Origin: an uncultured Eubacteriales bacterium
GTDB lineage: Bacteria > Bacillota > Clostridia > Oscillospirales > QAMX01
DNA: 64,000 nt
Assembly: GCA_934546935.1 (NCBI GenBank)
Contig: CAKTEH010000002.1
Coordinates: forward strand, 62,001-126,000
Direction of reading: 5' to 3'
Both the position numbers and the translations under genes were made by a program. How positions within the stretch are numbered: the first letter of the stretch is position 1; every line of letters begins with the position of its first letter. Of the stretch, positions 40,254-48,464 are shown one piece after another. The notes below the pieces were generated by a model. It searched no databases. It saw nothing but the letters and a program-made list of their open reading frames with translations, and was not told the origin of the DNA.

Positions 40254-41267
40254 ATGAAAATACTGGTTCCCGGCGGCGCCGGATACATCGGTTCGCATAC
40301 CTGTGTTGAGCTTTTAAACGCAGGATACGAGGTTGCGGTTGTCGACAATTATGCAAATTCCTCTCCCCGAGTTTTTCCGCGCATTGAACGTATCACCGGC
40401 AAAACACCGCGTGTCCATGAAGCAGATATAGGCGACGAAGATGCGCTTTCGCGTATTTTTGAAATGGAAAAACCCGATGCGGTGATCCACTTTGCAGGGC
40501 TGAAATCCGCACCCGGGTCCGTTGCCGCACCGCTTGCCTACTATACGAACAATCTCTCCGGCACCGTCACGCTTTTTCGTGTAATGGAGGCCTTTCACGT
40601 TAAAAAAATCGTCTTTTCCTCTTCCGCCTGCGTCTATGGGAACATGGAGCATATCCCACTGCGTGAAGAGGAACCGACCGCACCTTTAAACCCCTATGGT
40701 CAGATCAAGCTGATGACCGAGCGCATCATGGCTGACCTGTGCAACGCAGACGTGTCCTATGCCGCCGTGGCGCTGCGCTATTTCAACCCGATCGGCGCGC
40801 ATCCTTCGGGACTTATTGGCGAGGATCCGCTCGGAGAACCTGGAAACCTTGCCCCGCGCATCCTTCAGGCCGCTATCGGCAAAACCCCGTATTTGACCGT
40901 CACCGGTACGGATTTCCCGACCCCTGACGGGACTGGCGTACGCGATTATCTGCATGTAGTCGACTTGGCGCGCGGGCATGTAAAGGCGCTGGAGTATCTC
41001 AATACCCATTCGGGTTTTTTAGCCGTAAACCTCGGCACCGGCCGCGGCACTTCCGTAATGGAACTTCTGCATGCGTTTGAGCGTGCGGCCGGGCATGCAA
41101 TCCCCTATAAAAACCTTCCGCGCCGCGACGGCGACGCCCCGCAATACTGGGCCGACCCATCCCTTGCGCAGAAACTGTTTTCCTGGCATGCGGAGCTATC
41201 CATTGACGACATGTGCCGCGATGCCTGGCGCTGGCAGTCGCACAATCCCAATGGATATGCCGGCTGA
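40254..41267 (+). CDS. galE: UDP-glucose 4-epimerase
   Basis: A 337-residue short-chain-dehydrogenase epimerase interconverting UDP-glucose and UDP-galactose. The longer frame from 40002 is spurious: ATG 40254 lies just after the promoter and AAGGAAG and starts directly with the NAD motif VPGGAGYIGSH. The catalytic Ser is in FSSSACVYG and the YxxxK is YGQIK. ALRYFNPIGAHPSGLIGEDP and GTGVRDYLHVVDLARGH are family-specific. Length is normal. It heads a galE-nucleotidyltransferase-alaS run. Confidence 0.95.
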   Translation: MKILVPGGAGYIGSHTCVELLNAGYEVAVVDNYANSSPRVFPRIERITGKTPRVHEADIGDEDALSRIFEMEKPDAVIHFAGLKSAPGSVAAPLAYYTNNLSGTVTLFRVMEAFHVKKIVFSSSACVYGNMEHIPLREEEPTAPLNPYGQIKLMTERIMADLCNADVSYAAVALRYFNPIGAHPSGLIGEDPLGEPGNLAPRILQAAIGKTPYLTVTGTDFPTPDGTGVRDYLHVVDLARGHVKALEYLNTHSGFLAVNLGTGRGTSVMELLHAFERAAGHAIPYKNLPRRDGDAPQYWADPSLAQKLFSWHAELSIDDMCRDAWRWQSHNPNGYAG

Positions 41268-41338
41268 AGCATACCCTAAGCGGGCCCGGGCGTATAGCCG
41301 CTCGGTCTCCTTTTTTCATATCGGACAGGAGGGATCTT

Positions 41339-42256
41339 GTGAACCAACCGATCCTGGTCGTTATGGCCGCGGGCATGGGCTCGCGCTATGGCGGCGGCGG
41401 ACTGAAGCAGATTGACCCGGTTGGGCCAAATGGAGAATTTATTATCGATTACTCGATCTACGACGCTGCAAAGGCGGGGTTTGACCGCGTCATCTTTGTC
41501 ATCAAGCCGGAGATGGAGACCGTCTTCCGTTCCACCATCGGCGCGCGCGCCGCAGCGCATATCCGCGTCGAATATGCATTCCAAACCCTTTCAGACCTGC
41601 CCGAAGGGTATACGCTGCCGGAAGGCCGCGTGAAGCCTTGGGGCACCGCCCAGGCCGTACTGGCAGCACGCGGTAAAATTGACCAGCCTTTCGCCGTTAT
41701 CGGCGCGGATGATTTTTTCGGTTTCGGTACTTTCCGGGTGCTGTACGATTTCCTGCGCACAGTCGATCCGGCCTCCATGCATTTTGCCCTGGCCGGGTTC
41801 GAAGTGGAAAAAACAATTTCCGCTTCCGGGCGTGTAAGCCGCGGCATATGTACCGTCGAGGGCGGTATGCTTACCAGCGTATGTGAACGCACCTGGATCC
41901 AACGCAAACCCGACGGCAGCGCGCATTTCAGTCTGGACGAAGGGAAAACCTTTACCGATATCCCTGCAGGCACAACCGTTTCCATGAATACCTGGGGGTT
42001 TACGCCGGGGATGCTTGCGGAAATGTGGGCGGGTTTCGGGCCCGCTATCGATACAATGGAAGACAAAATGAAAGGGGAATATTACCTTCCTTCTGCTGTC
42101 GACACACTGCTGCGGGAAGGGCGCGCCGATGTGCGCGTCATCCCGACCGGGGAACGCTGGTACGGCGTTACCTGGAAGCAGGATCATGAAAGCGTTGTCC
42201 GTGCGGTTGCAGAAATGACCACAAAGGGGATTTATCCCGAAAACCTCTGGAAATAA
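41339..42256 (+). CDS. sugar-phosphate nucleotidyltransferase
   Basis: A 305-residue GT-A-fold enzyme. The frame is open to 41213 inside galE, but GTG 41339 is preceded by GGAGGG and starts (M)NQPILVVMAAGMGSRYGGGGLKQIDPVGPNGE, a G-x-G-S/T-R-x nucleotide loop with a Lys (catalytic) in LKQ. VIGADDFFG supplies the metal-binding Asp. It probably makes an NDP-sugar for glycan synthesis, which fits galE 71 bases upstream. The exact nucleotide and sugar cannot be read. The GADDFFG and GSRYGGGGLKQ combination recurs in a clostridial group of unknown substrate. Confidence 0.82.
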   Translation: MNQPILVVMAAGMGSRYGGGGLKQIDPVGPNGEFIIDYSIYDAAKAGFDRVIFVIKPEMETVFRSTIGARAAAHIRVEYAFQTLSDLPEGYTLPEGRVKPWGTAQAVLAARGKIDQPFAVIGADDFFGFGTFRVLYDFLRTVDPASMHFALAGFEVEKTISASGRVSRGICTVEGGMLTSVCERTWIQRKPDGSAHFSLDEGKTFTDIPAGTTVSMNTWGFTPGMLAEMWAGFGPAIDTMEDKMKGEYYLPSAVDTLLREGRADVRVIPTGERWYGVTWKQDHESVVRAVAEMTTKGIYPENLWK

Positions 42257-42286
42257 ATTTTGCAGACAATATACAGGAGATACAAA

Positions 42287-44926
42287 ATGGAAAAGCTCGG
42301 TTTAAATGAAATCCGCGAAAAATATCTTTCATTCTTCCAATCGAAGGGCCACCTCCGGCTGGAAAGCTTCCCGCTGGTGCCGCAGCACGATCCGTCGCTG
42401 CTGCTGATCCCGGCCGGCATGGCCCCGCTGAAGCCCTACTTTATGGGCGAGTTGACCCCGCCTGCCCCGCGCGTCACAACCTGTCAGAAATGCATCCGTA
42501 CCAACGACATTGAAAATGTCGGCATGACAGCGCGGCATCTGACCTTTTTCGAAATGCTCGGCAACTTTTCCTTTGGCGACTATTTTAAGCCTGACGCAAC
42601 AAAGTGGGCCTGGGAATTCGTAACCGAGGTCCTGAAGATGCCGAAAGACCGTCTTTATGTTTCCATTTATGAAGAAGATGACGAAGCAGGCCGGATCTGG
42701 ACACAGGATGTCGGCGTTGCGCCCGACCACGTCTTCAAGATGGGCCGCGACGATAACTTCTGGGAAATCGGCACAGGGACCGGACCCTGCGGCCCATGTT
42801 CGGAGATCTATTTTGACCGTGGCGAAAAGTATTCCTGCGGTCCTGACTGCCATCCCGGCTGCGACTGTGACCGTTTTGTTGAATTCTGGAATCTTGTTTT
42901 TACCCAGTACAACAATGACGGCAACGGCAACTATACCGAGCTTGCCCACAAAAACATCGATACTGGTATGGGGCTGGAGCGTATTGCCTGCATTATGCAG
43001 CAGGTAGACTCCCTGTTTGAAATCGATACCATGGCCGCCATTACCAATGCGGTTTCGGCTCTGTGCGGCGTTAATGTCGGCGTTTCCGCCAAAACCGACG
43101 TTTCCCTCCGCATTATCACCGACCATATCCGCTCTACAGTCATGCTCATCTGCGACGGCGTTATCCCTTCCAACGAGGGACGCGGCTATGTCCTTCGCCG
43201 TCTGATCCGCCGTGCGGCGCGGCATGGACGCCTTTTGGGCATTGAAGGCGAATTTTTAACCGATCTTTCCGATAAGGTCTTTGAGGTCTCCGGCGCGGCA
43301 TATCCGCAGATTCTCGAAAAACGCGGCTATATCAAGCAGGTCATCCGCATGGAAGAACAGCGTTTTGCCAAAACGATCGATTCCGGCATCGCCCGCCTTG
43401 GAGAGCTGATGAACACACTGGAGGGCGAAGGCAAATCCGTCCTTTCCGGCGAAGATGCCTTCCGTCTTTATGACACCTATGGATTCCCGGTCGACCTGAC
43501 CATCGAGATCCTGGGCGAACGCAACATGCGCCTTGACCGCGCGGTGTTTGACGCGCAGATGGAAGCGCAGCGTATCCGCGCCCGCAGCGCGCGCCAGTCG
43601 CAGGGCGGCCTCGGATGGGCCACCTCCGGCGAAGATTTCGGTGCAGATATCCACTGTGAATTTGTCGGTTATAATCACGACACTACAGACGCCATGCTTG
43701 CAGCCATCTCGCTGGATGGGGAGATGGTGGGGGAAATCCATGCGCCTGCAAATGCCGTCTTAATCCTCGACCGCACCCCCTTCTATGCCGAAAGCGGCGG
43801 ACAAGTTGCCGATACCGGCGTGATTTCCACAAAATCTGCACGGTTTACAGTTGAGGATGTGCAAAAACTCCCTGACGGAAAGATTCTGCATTCCGGGAAG
43901 CTGGAGGAAGGGATGCTGTCGGTTTCCGACACGGTTTCCGCCGCGATTGATACCGTACGCCGCGCCGCACTGCGCCGGGCACACTCAAGCGTACATCTCC
44001 TCCAGGCGGCACTGCGCGAGGTTCTTGGCGCGCATGTCGAACAGGCCGGTTCCCTCGTTGAGCCGGACCGCGCAAGGTTCGACTTCACGCACTTCGCCGC
44101 AATGACGGAAGAAGAGCTTGCCCGGGTTGAACGCATTGTCAATGAAAAAATCCTCGAAGGCATTGCCGGGCGCACGGACGAAATACCCATCGATGAAGCA
44201 AAAAAGCTCGGTGCAATGGCGCTGTTTGGAGAAAAATACGGCGATATTGTACGCGTTGTGCGTTTTGGAGATTATTCTGTGGAACTGTGCGGCGGCACGC
44301 ATCTGGATAATACCGCCAAAGCCGGCCTGTTTAAGATCACCGGGGAAAGTTCCGTCGCCGCAGGCGTACGCCGTATCGAAGCAGTCACCGGCCCGGCCGT
44401 GCTGAAATTGCTGGAGGAAAAACAGGCGCTGATCCGTACAGCAGCACAGACCTTGAAAACGACTGAGCATGACCTCGCGCAGCGGGCGCAGGGCGTAATG
44501 GAAGAAATCCGCACGCTCAGCCATGAACTCGAAAAGCTGCGCGCCGCGCAGGCACAGGCGCAGGCGCAGGGTCTGGCTGCACAGGCGCAGGAGATCAGCG
44601 GCGTGAAGCTGATTGCGAAATCCGTCGAGGGCGCCGATGCAGCTGCGCTGCGCGGCATCACCGATTCGCTGCGCGATGCAGACGCATCGGTGACAGCAGT
44701 GCTTGCCAGCGTCTGCGACGGAAAGGTAGTTTTCGTTGCCTGCGCAGGAAAAGACGCAGTTGCCAAAGGTGCACACGCCGGAAACCTGCTGAAAACCGCT
44801 GCTAAAATCTGCGGCGGCGGCGGCGGCGGACGGCCTGATTCCGCTTCGGCCGGCGGGCGCGACGCATCCAAGCTTCCCGAGGCGCTTTCGGCCATGCCGG
44901 ACGCGCTGCGCGGGATGTTGAAGTAA
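42287..44926 (+). CDS. alaS: alanyl-tRNA synthetase
   Basis: An 879-residue class II synthetase. ATG 42287 is behind CAGGAGA; the nine codons upstream are not needed. The aminoacylation domain has FTxxGMxPLK-like LLLIPAGMAPLKPYF, CQKCIRTNDIENVG, TFFEMLGNFSFGDYFK and GPCSEIYFDRG. The editing domain zinc ligands are HSSVH (HxxxH) and ELCGGTHLDNT (C and H). The C-terminal C-Ala domain includes the GGGGGGRPDSASAGG glycine loop. All motifs are intact. There is no T-box before it. Confidence 0.98.
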   Translation: MEKLGLNEIREKYLSFFQSKGHLRLESFPLVPQHDPSLLLIPAGMAPLKPYFMGELTPPAPRVTTCQKCIRTNDIENVGMTARHLTFFEMLGNFSFGDYFKPDATKWAWEFVTEVLKMPKDRLYVSIYEEDDEAGRIWTQDVGVAPDHVFKMGRDDNFWEIGTGTGPCGPCSEIYFDRGEKYSCGPDCHPGCDCDRFVEFWNLVFTQYNNDGNGNYTELAHKNIDTGMGLERIACIMQQVDSLFEIDTMAAITNAVSALCGVNVGVSAKTDVSLRIITDHIRSTVMLICDGVIPSNEGRGYVLRRLIRRAARHGRLLGIEGEFLTDLSDKVFEVSGAAYPQILEKRGYIKQVIRMEEQRFAKTIDSGIARLGELMNTLEGEGKSVLSGEDAFRLYDTYGFPVDLTIEILGERNMRLDRAVFDAQMEAQRIRARSARQSQGGLGWATSGEDFGADIHCEFVGYNHDTTDAMLAAISLDGEMVGEIHAPANAVLILDRTPFYAESGGQVADTGVISTKSARFTVEDVQKLPDGKILHSGKLEEGMLSVSDTVSAAIDTVRRAALRRAHSSVHLLQAALREVLGAHVEQAGSLVEPDRARFDFTHFAAMTEEELARVERIVNEKILEGIAGRTDEIPIDEAKKLGAMALFGEKYGDIVRVVRFGDYSVELCGGTHLDNTAKAGLFKITGESSVAAGVRRIEAVTGPAVLKLLEEKQALIRTAAQTLKTTEHDLAQRAQGVMEEIRTLSHELEKLRAAQAQAQAQGLAAQAQEISGVKLIAKSVEGADAAALRGITDSLRDADASVTAVLASVCDGKVVFVACAGKDAVAKGAHAGNLLKTAAKICGGGGGGRPDSASAGGRDASKLPEALSAMPDALRGMLK

Positions 44927-44971
44927 TACGGAAAACGCTGTTTCCATGGAGTCCGGATAAAGAAAATAAAA

Positions 44972-45002
44972 TTTGCCCGACGGAAAAATCCCGTCGGGCA
45001 AA
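44972..45002 (+). terminator. 12-bp hairpin after alaS
   Basis: TTTGCCCGACGG, 7-base loop, CCGTCGGGCAAA, 45 bases after the alaS stop. The plus-strand tail (ATATGTATAG) lacks a T-run, so strength is uncertain. The rest of 45003-45165 shows no gene; a promoter for the next gene is not obvious. Confidence 0.55.
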
Positions 45003-45165
45003 ATATGTATAGACCCGGCTGCTATAGTTTTTTCGAAACCCCATCTCAGTCCATACAGAAAAAAGCAGCTGCATGCAAACTGGAAAAGCATGTTCCATCA
45101 CACATCTGTAACAGTCTTTTTCAGTTTCCATTGTTTTACAGCAAAAGAAAGGACAGGAAATCCAT

Positions 45166-45921
45166 ATGGCAATACATTCCTTTTTGCTCATCGGGCAGTC
45201 CAATATGGCCGGGCGTGGGGAACCCGGTACAGTTGCGCCAATCGAAAATCCGCGCCTGTTTGTCGCGCGCAACGCGCGCTGGCAACCGATGTACGTCCCG
45301 GTCAATCCCGACCGGCCATTCTCCGGCATAAGCCTTGCGGAAAGCTTTGCAGACGCGTATAGCCGGGATCACGACGCAGACGTCGGGCTGATCCCCTGTG
45401 CAGACGGAGGGACTTCGCTTTCCCAATGGGCGCCGGGCGGGCTTTTATTCGACCACGCCGTTGCAATGGCAAAGCTGTGCATGCGCACGAGCATACTGCG
45501 CGCCGTCTTGTGGCATCAGGGCGAAAGCGACTGCACACAAGCCCTAAGTGCAAGCTATGCCAGCCGTCTGACCGCCATGCTGCGGGCGCTCCGGGATACG
45601 CTCGGCATGCCGGAACTCCCGGTGCTGCTCGGTGGCTTGGGCGATTATCTTGCCGGATATGACGAGGGTACGCGGCGTTTCTATCCCGAAGTCAACGCCG
45701 CTCTGAAAGCCGTCGCTGCACAGGAAACCTGCGCGGCCTTTGTCCCAGCGCATGGACTCGGCTGTAAGCCCGACCATCTGCACTTCGACGCGCCTGCACT
45801 GCGCAGCTTTGGGCTGCGGTATTATGAGGCCTATTGCAAACTCGAAATACCAGCGGCAGCCAACACATGCCGCTATGATGAGGACGACGGACGCGCACAC
45901 AGCGCTATGGAAACGCTGTAA
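45166..45921 (+). CDS. sialate O-acetylesterase-like SGNH hydrolase (SASA domain)
   Basis: A 251-residue esterase. Block I is FLLIGQSNMAGRG, with the catalytic Ser in GQSNMAG. Block II is PCADGGTSLSQWAPGG, and block III is LWHQGESDC. The catalytic His is in the C-terminal PDHLHFDAPALRSFG with a preceding Asp (D-x-x-H). This is the CE6/SASA pattern for removing acetyl groups from sialic acid, xylan or other sugars. No signal peptide, so it acts inside the cell. ATG 45166 is behind GGACAGGA. Together with the CE1-like esterases at 58-61 kb it supports glycan de-esterification. Confidence 0.85.
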   Translation: MAIHSFLLIGQSNMAGRGEPGTVAPIENPRLFVARNARWQPMYVPVNPDRPFSGISLAESFADAYSRDHDADVGLIPCADGGTSLSQWAPGGLLFDHAVAMAKLCMRTSILRAVLWHQGESDCTQALSASYASRLTAMLRALRDTLGMPELPVLLGGLGDYLAGYDEGTRRFYPEVNAALKAVAAQETCAAFVPAHGLGCKPDHLHFDAPALRSFGLRYYEAYCKLEIPAAANTCRYDEDDGRAHSAMETL

Positions 45922-45949
45922 CCGCTTTCCCCCACTGTAAAATCAATTT

Positions 45950-45983
45950 CCCCGGCATCCTTTTCCGGAAAAGGATGCCGGGG
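45950..45983. terminator. bidirectional terminator, 17-bp palindrome
   Basis: CCCCGGCATCCTTTTCC followed directly by its complement, with T-rich tails both ways (ATTTCTTATTC on plus, GAAATTGATTTTA on minus). It separates two convergent genes. Confidence 0.85.
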
Positions 45984-45988
45984 ATTTC

Positions 45989-46462
45989 TTATTCTACATG
46001 GGATTTGCAGCTCCAATGTTCCACATCCAGCCGAAGTACCGCTACGCGTTCCAATGCACGCCCGTCGAAGCTCCATGCTTCCTGCCCGCCGTATTTGCGC
46101 ATCAGGCACTGCAATCCCGTAATCTTTTCTGCGCGGTCGGTCACCACCGACAGCCGCCCTTCCCCGACCACGCTCTCATAAAGATAGCTGTATTCACACG
46201 CGCTCTCCCCTTTTTTCAGGCGGTGGGAAGTATCCAGTTCAAAACCAACCCGCGGTTTTTTCTCCGCAAGCGCCATCTTGCGGCCTTGTTTTGCACCATG
46301 GAAATAAAATGCCAGGCGTTCCCCAGTTTGAACAAAAGCGAAATTTAGCGGTACGATATACACATCCTCTCCATCGCAAAACCCAACGCGGCAGCAGCTG
46401 CAGCGCGACAGGACTGCAAGCATGGCTGCACGATCCGTTACCTCCCGGTCTTTTCTACGCAT
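45989..46462 (-). CDS. Nim-like pyridoxamine 5-phosphate oxidase family protein
   Basis: A 157-residue flavin-binding split-barrel protein. A TTG two codons earlier is possible, but ATG 46460-46462 gives the typical MRRKDREVTD start eight bases after GGGAGGGGG. The pattern MRRKDREVTDRAAMLAVLSRCSCCRVG, YIVPLNFAF, FYFHGAKQGRKMALAEKKPRVGFELD and YSYLYESVVGEGRL matches the NimA/HugZ-like group. Nim proteins can reduce nitroimidazoles, but most homologues have no proven role; resistance should not be assumed. It lies 18 bases after the bile-salt-hydrolase-like gene and is probably co-transcribed. Confidence 0.87.
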   Translation of the reverse strand: MRRKDREVTDRAAMLAVLSRCSCCRVGFCDGEDVYIVPLNFAFVQTGERLAFYFHGAKQGRKMALAEKKPRVGFELDTSHRLKKGESACEYSYLYESVVGEGRLSVVTDRAEKITGLQCLMRKYGGQEAWSFDGRALERVAVLRLDVEHWSCKSHVE

Positions 46463-46480
46463 ACACAACGCCCCCTCCCT

Positions 46481-47455
46481 TCAATTCTGCCAGCGGATCT
46501 GTTCACCGGAAACCAATGGGTACCGAACAAGCGCCATGCCCTCCAGATTTTCTTTGTGCATGTCCACTGCGGTGATCTGATGGTTATCGTAGCTCGTATA
46601 ATAATAAATGCCCCGGTCCGCATTGCAGCAGGCAGTATACAGCGTAATCTCATATTTCCCCGGCTCCAGCTCACAGCAACCGCGCTGCTGATCCACCGCA
46701 CCGAGAATATGGAAAAACTGGCTGACGCTTTCCGTCTCGGAATCCCCGGAAACCGAATTCATTTTCGTGAATGCAGCACGGATAAAACGGGACTGGGAAG
46801 ATAAGTCGCCGGGAAGGCCGAGCGCACCCATGCCGCGGCTATAGGTATGCAGCGCAAGCTTATCCGAAAAACGGTTTTCCGGTTCCTTTGGCGACAGATG
46901 CATATAGTTGTTCAAGGCAAACAACTGCATATCAAACGGCGGATTGTTCGTCAGCACACCCACAGGGTTATCATACACCCGCAGACCTTCCCGCATCGAT
47001 TCTACCGTAAACGCTCCAGTGCGGTCGGCAATCAGCCAATGCAGCTGGGCCAGCGGAAGCTGCGGGCTGAACGGCTGGTCTATAAAATTCATACGGGCCA
47101 GGAACGCTCGTGCCTCCCGCACGCTGGCGCACTGCCCAAGAATCCATGGGATAAACTCAAACTGTGCAACGTTGTCCGCGCCTTCTTTGCAGGGATTATA
47201 GTGCGCGTTCCCCACAAAATTAAGCCCCGCAATACCCAGGCCTTTCTCATTGACAGCGTCATAATAAAGCGGATATCCCTGTGCGGTATACGCCATACCA
47301 ATCAAAGCATAGTGGCGCTTGAGCGTCTCCATATGCCGGAAAGCAAAGGGGAAATTCCGCGGTGTAACCGTAATCGCATTGTCATAGGAAAAGTCATAGT
47401 CGAGCGTTCTGCCAAAATAGAAATCTTTTGTCTTGTAAGTTGCGGCCGTACACAT
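46481..47455 (-). CDS. choloylglycine hydrolase family (probable bile salt hydrolase)
   Basis: A 324-residue N-terminal-nucleophile hydrolase. Cys2, exposed when Met1 is removed, is the nucleophile. Arg16 and Asp19 (FGRTLDYDFSY), Asn79 (GIAGLNFVG), Asn170/171 (GVLTNNPPFDMQL) and Arg223 (LGLPGDLSSQSRF) line up with the catalytic set of clostridial and lactobacillar bile salt hydrolases. Length fits. Penicillin V acylases share the fold, but the GVLTNNPPFDMQL-FALNNY segment favours bile salts. No signal peptide. ATG 47455 follows GGGAGG, with its own promoter. It suggests an intestinal host. Confidence 0.87.
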   Translation of the reverse strand: MCTAATYKTKDFYFGRTLDYDFSYDNAITVTPRNFPFAFRHMETLKRHYALIGMAYTAQGYPLYYDAVNEKGLGIAGLNFVGNAHYNPCKEGADNVAQFEFIPWILGQCASVREARAFLARMNFIDQPFSPQLPLAQLHWLIADRTGAFTVESMREGLRVYDNPVGVLTNNPPFDMQLFALNNYMHLSPKEPENRFSDKLALHTYSRGMGALGLPGDLSSQSRFIRAAFTKMNSVSGDSETESVSQFFHILGAVDQQRGCCELEPGKYEITLYTACCNADRGIYYYTSYDNHQITAVDMHKENLEGMALVRYPLVSGEQIRWQN

Positions 47456-47485
47456 CCATAATCCCTCCCGTGCGTAATATCTATA

Positions 47486-47514
47486 ATTTTAGCATGTGCC
47501 AGGCCCGATTGCAA
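47486..47514 (-). promoter_or_regulatory. promoter of the bile-salt-hydrolase-like gene
   Basis: Minus-strand TTGCAA (47509-47514), 17-base spacer ending in ATGC, TAAAAT (47486-47491), an extended -10 arrangement about 30 bases before the start codon. Confidence 0.65.
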
Positions 47515-47589
47515 TGAACAGGGGTCATCCGAAACCGGTATCCGGCGCAGGCCATTCAAAAATAACAAACGGGCGAAAAGGCGGTATCC

Positions 47590-47618
47590 TTGCCTGAGCG
47601 CATGAAATATGGTAAAAT
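47590..47618 (+). promoter_or_regulatory. promoter of the HAD hydrolase gene
   Basis: TTGCCT (47590-47595), 17-base spacer, TAAAAT (47613-47618), about 45 bases before the start. Confidence 0.55.
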
Positions 47619-47665
47619 AGATATGGCTTTTATTAAAAACCGCAATCCCGACAAAGGAGCCTTTT

Positions 47666-48370
47666 ATGATTACCACCGTGCTTTTCGATCTCGACGGAAC
47701 CTTGCTCCCGATGGATAATGACGTTTTTACCAAAGCTTATTTCAAGCTGCTGGCCCAAACCGTCGCGCCGCTCGGTTATGAACCAGAGCCGCTGGTCAAC
47801 GCGGTTTGGGCTGGTACGGCTGCCATGGTGAAAAACGATGGCAGCCGTACCAACGAAGCGGCCTTCTGGAACAAATTTTGCGAGACTTACGGCGAGAAAG
47901 GCCTGCGCGACAAGCCGCATTTTGATGCTTTTTATAAAGACCAGTTCCAGCAGGCAAAATCCGTCTGCGGTTATACACCGCTTGCCCGGCAGTGCGTGGG
48001 ACTGTGCAAAAGCCGGGGGCTGAAGACCGTGCTTGCCACCAATCCCCTGTTTCCAAAAACCGCGACGCGCAGCCGCATCAGTTGGGCTGGGCTTGACGAA
48101 TCCGACTTCTTGTTTTATACAACCTATGAAAATATCGGCTTCTGCAAGCCGAACCTTGCATATTACCGGGAAGTCGCCCAGCGCGCCGGAAGCGCGCCGG
48201 AAGAGTGCCTGATGGTCGGCAACGACGCAGACGAAGATCTGGTCGCGGAAGGACTGGGAATGCGTGTCTTTTTGCTGACAGACCATCTGCTCAACAAATC
48301 CGGGCGGGACGTCTCCCGCTATCCACAAGGCGGTTTTAACCGGCTGTTGTCCTATATAGAAGCCTTGTAA
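47666..48370 (+). CDS. HAD family hydrolase
   Basis: A 234-residue phosphatase-like protein. Motif I is FDLDGTLLP (Asp nucleophile at about residue 8), motif II is the Thr-Asn in VLATNPLF, motif III is the Lys in GFCKPNLAYY and motif IV is MVGNDADEDLVAEGLG. An alpha-helical cap sits between motifs I and II, as in the C1 class (phosphoglycolate-phosphatase-like). Substrate cannot be told. ATG 47666 follows AAAGGAG. It stands between divergent bile-acid genes and the U32 gene. Confidence 0.9.
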   Translation: MITTVLFDLDGTLLPMDNDVFTKAYFKLLAQTVAPLGYEPEPLVNAVWAGTAAMVKNDGSRTNEAAFWNKFCETYGEKGLRDKPHFDAFYKDQFQQAKSVCGYTPLARQCVGLCKSRGLKTVLATNPLFPKTATRSRISWAGLDESDFLFYTTYENIGFCKPNLAYYREVAQRAGSAPEECLMVGNDADEDLVAEGLGMRVFLLTDHLLNKSGRDVSRYPQGGFNRLLSYIEAL

Positions 48371-48464
48371 CCCCACAGCCTGCCGGCCGTTAAACTGCAC
48401 ACGCCCAATTTGTTCCCGTAAAAACAGGTACCAGGGAACTTTCAGATGCTTTATGAGGACAGAT

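Noticed and set aside
42241..42290. T-box or other riboswitch before alaS
   Set aside because: Only 30 bases lie between the nucleotidyltransferase stop and alaS; no specifier loop or antiterminator.
45989..46462. Nitroimidazole resistance gene (nim)
   Set aside because: The fold matches, but most such homologues are not resistance genes and no specific active residues prove it.
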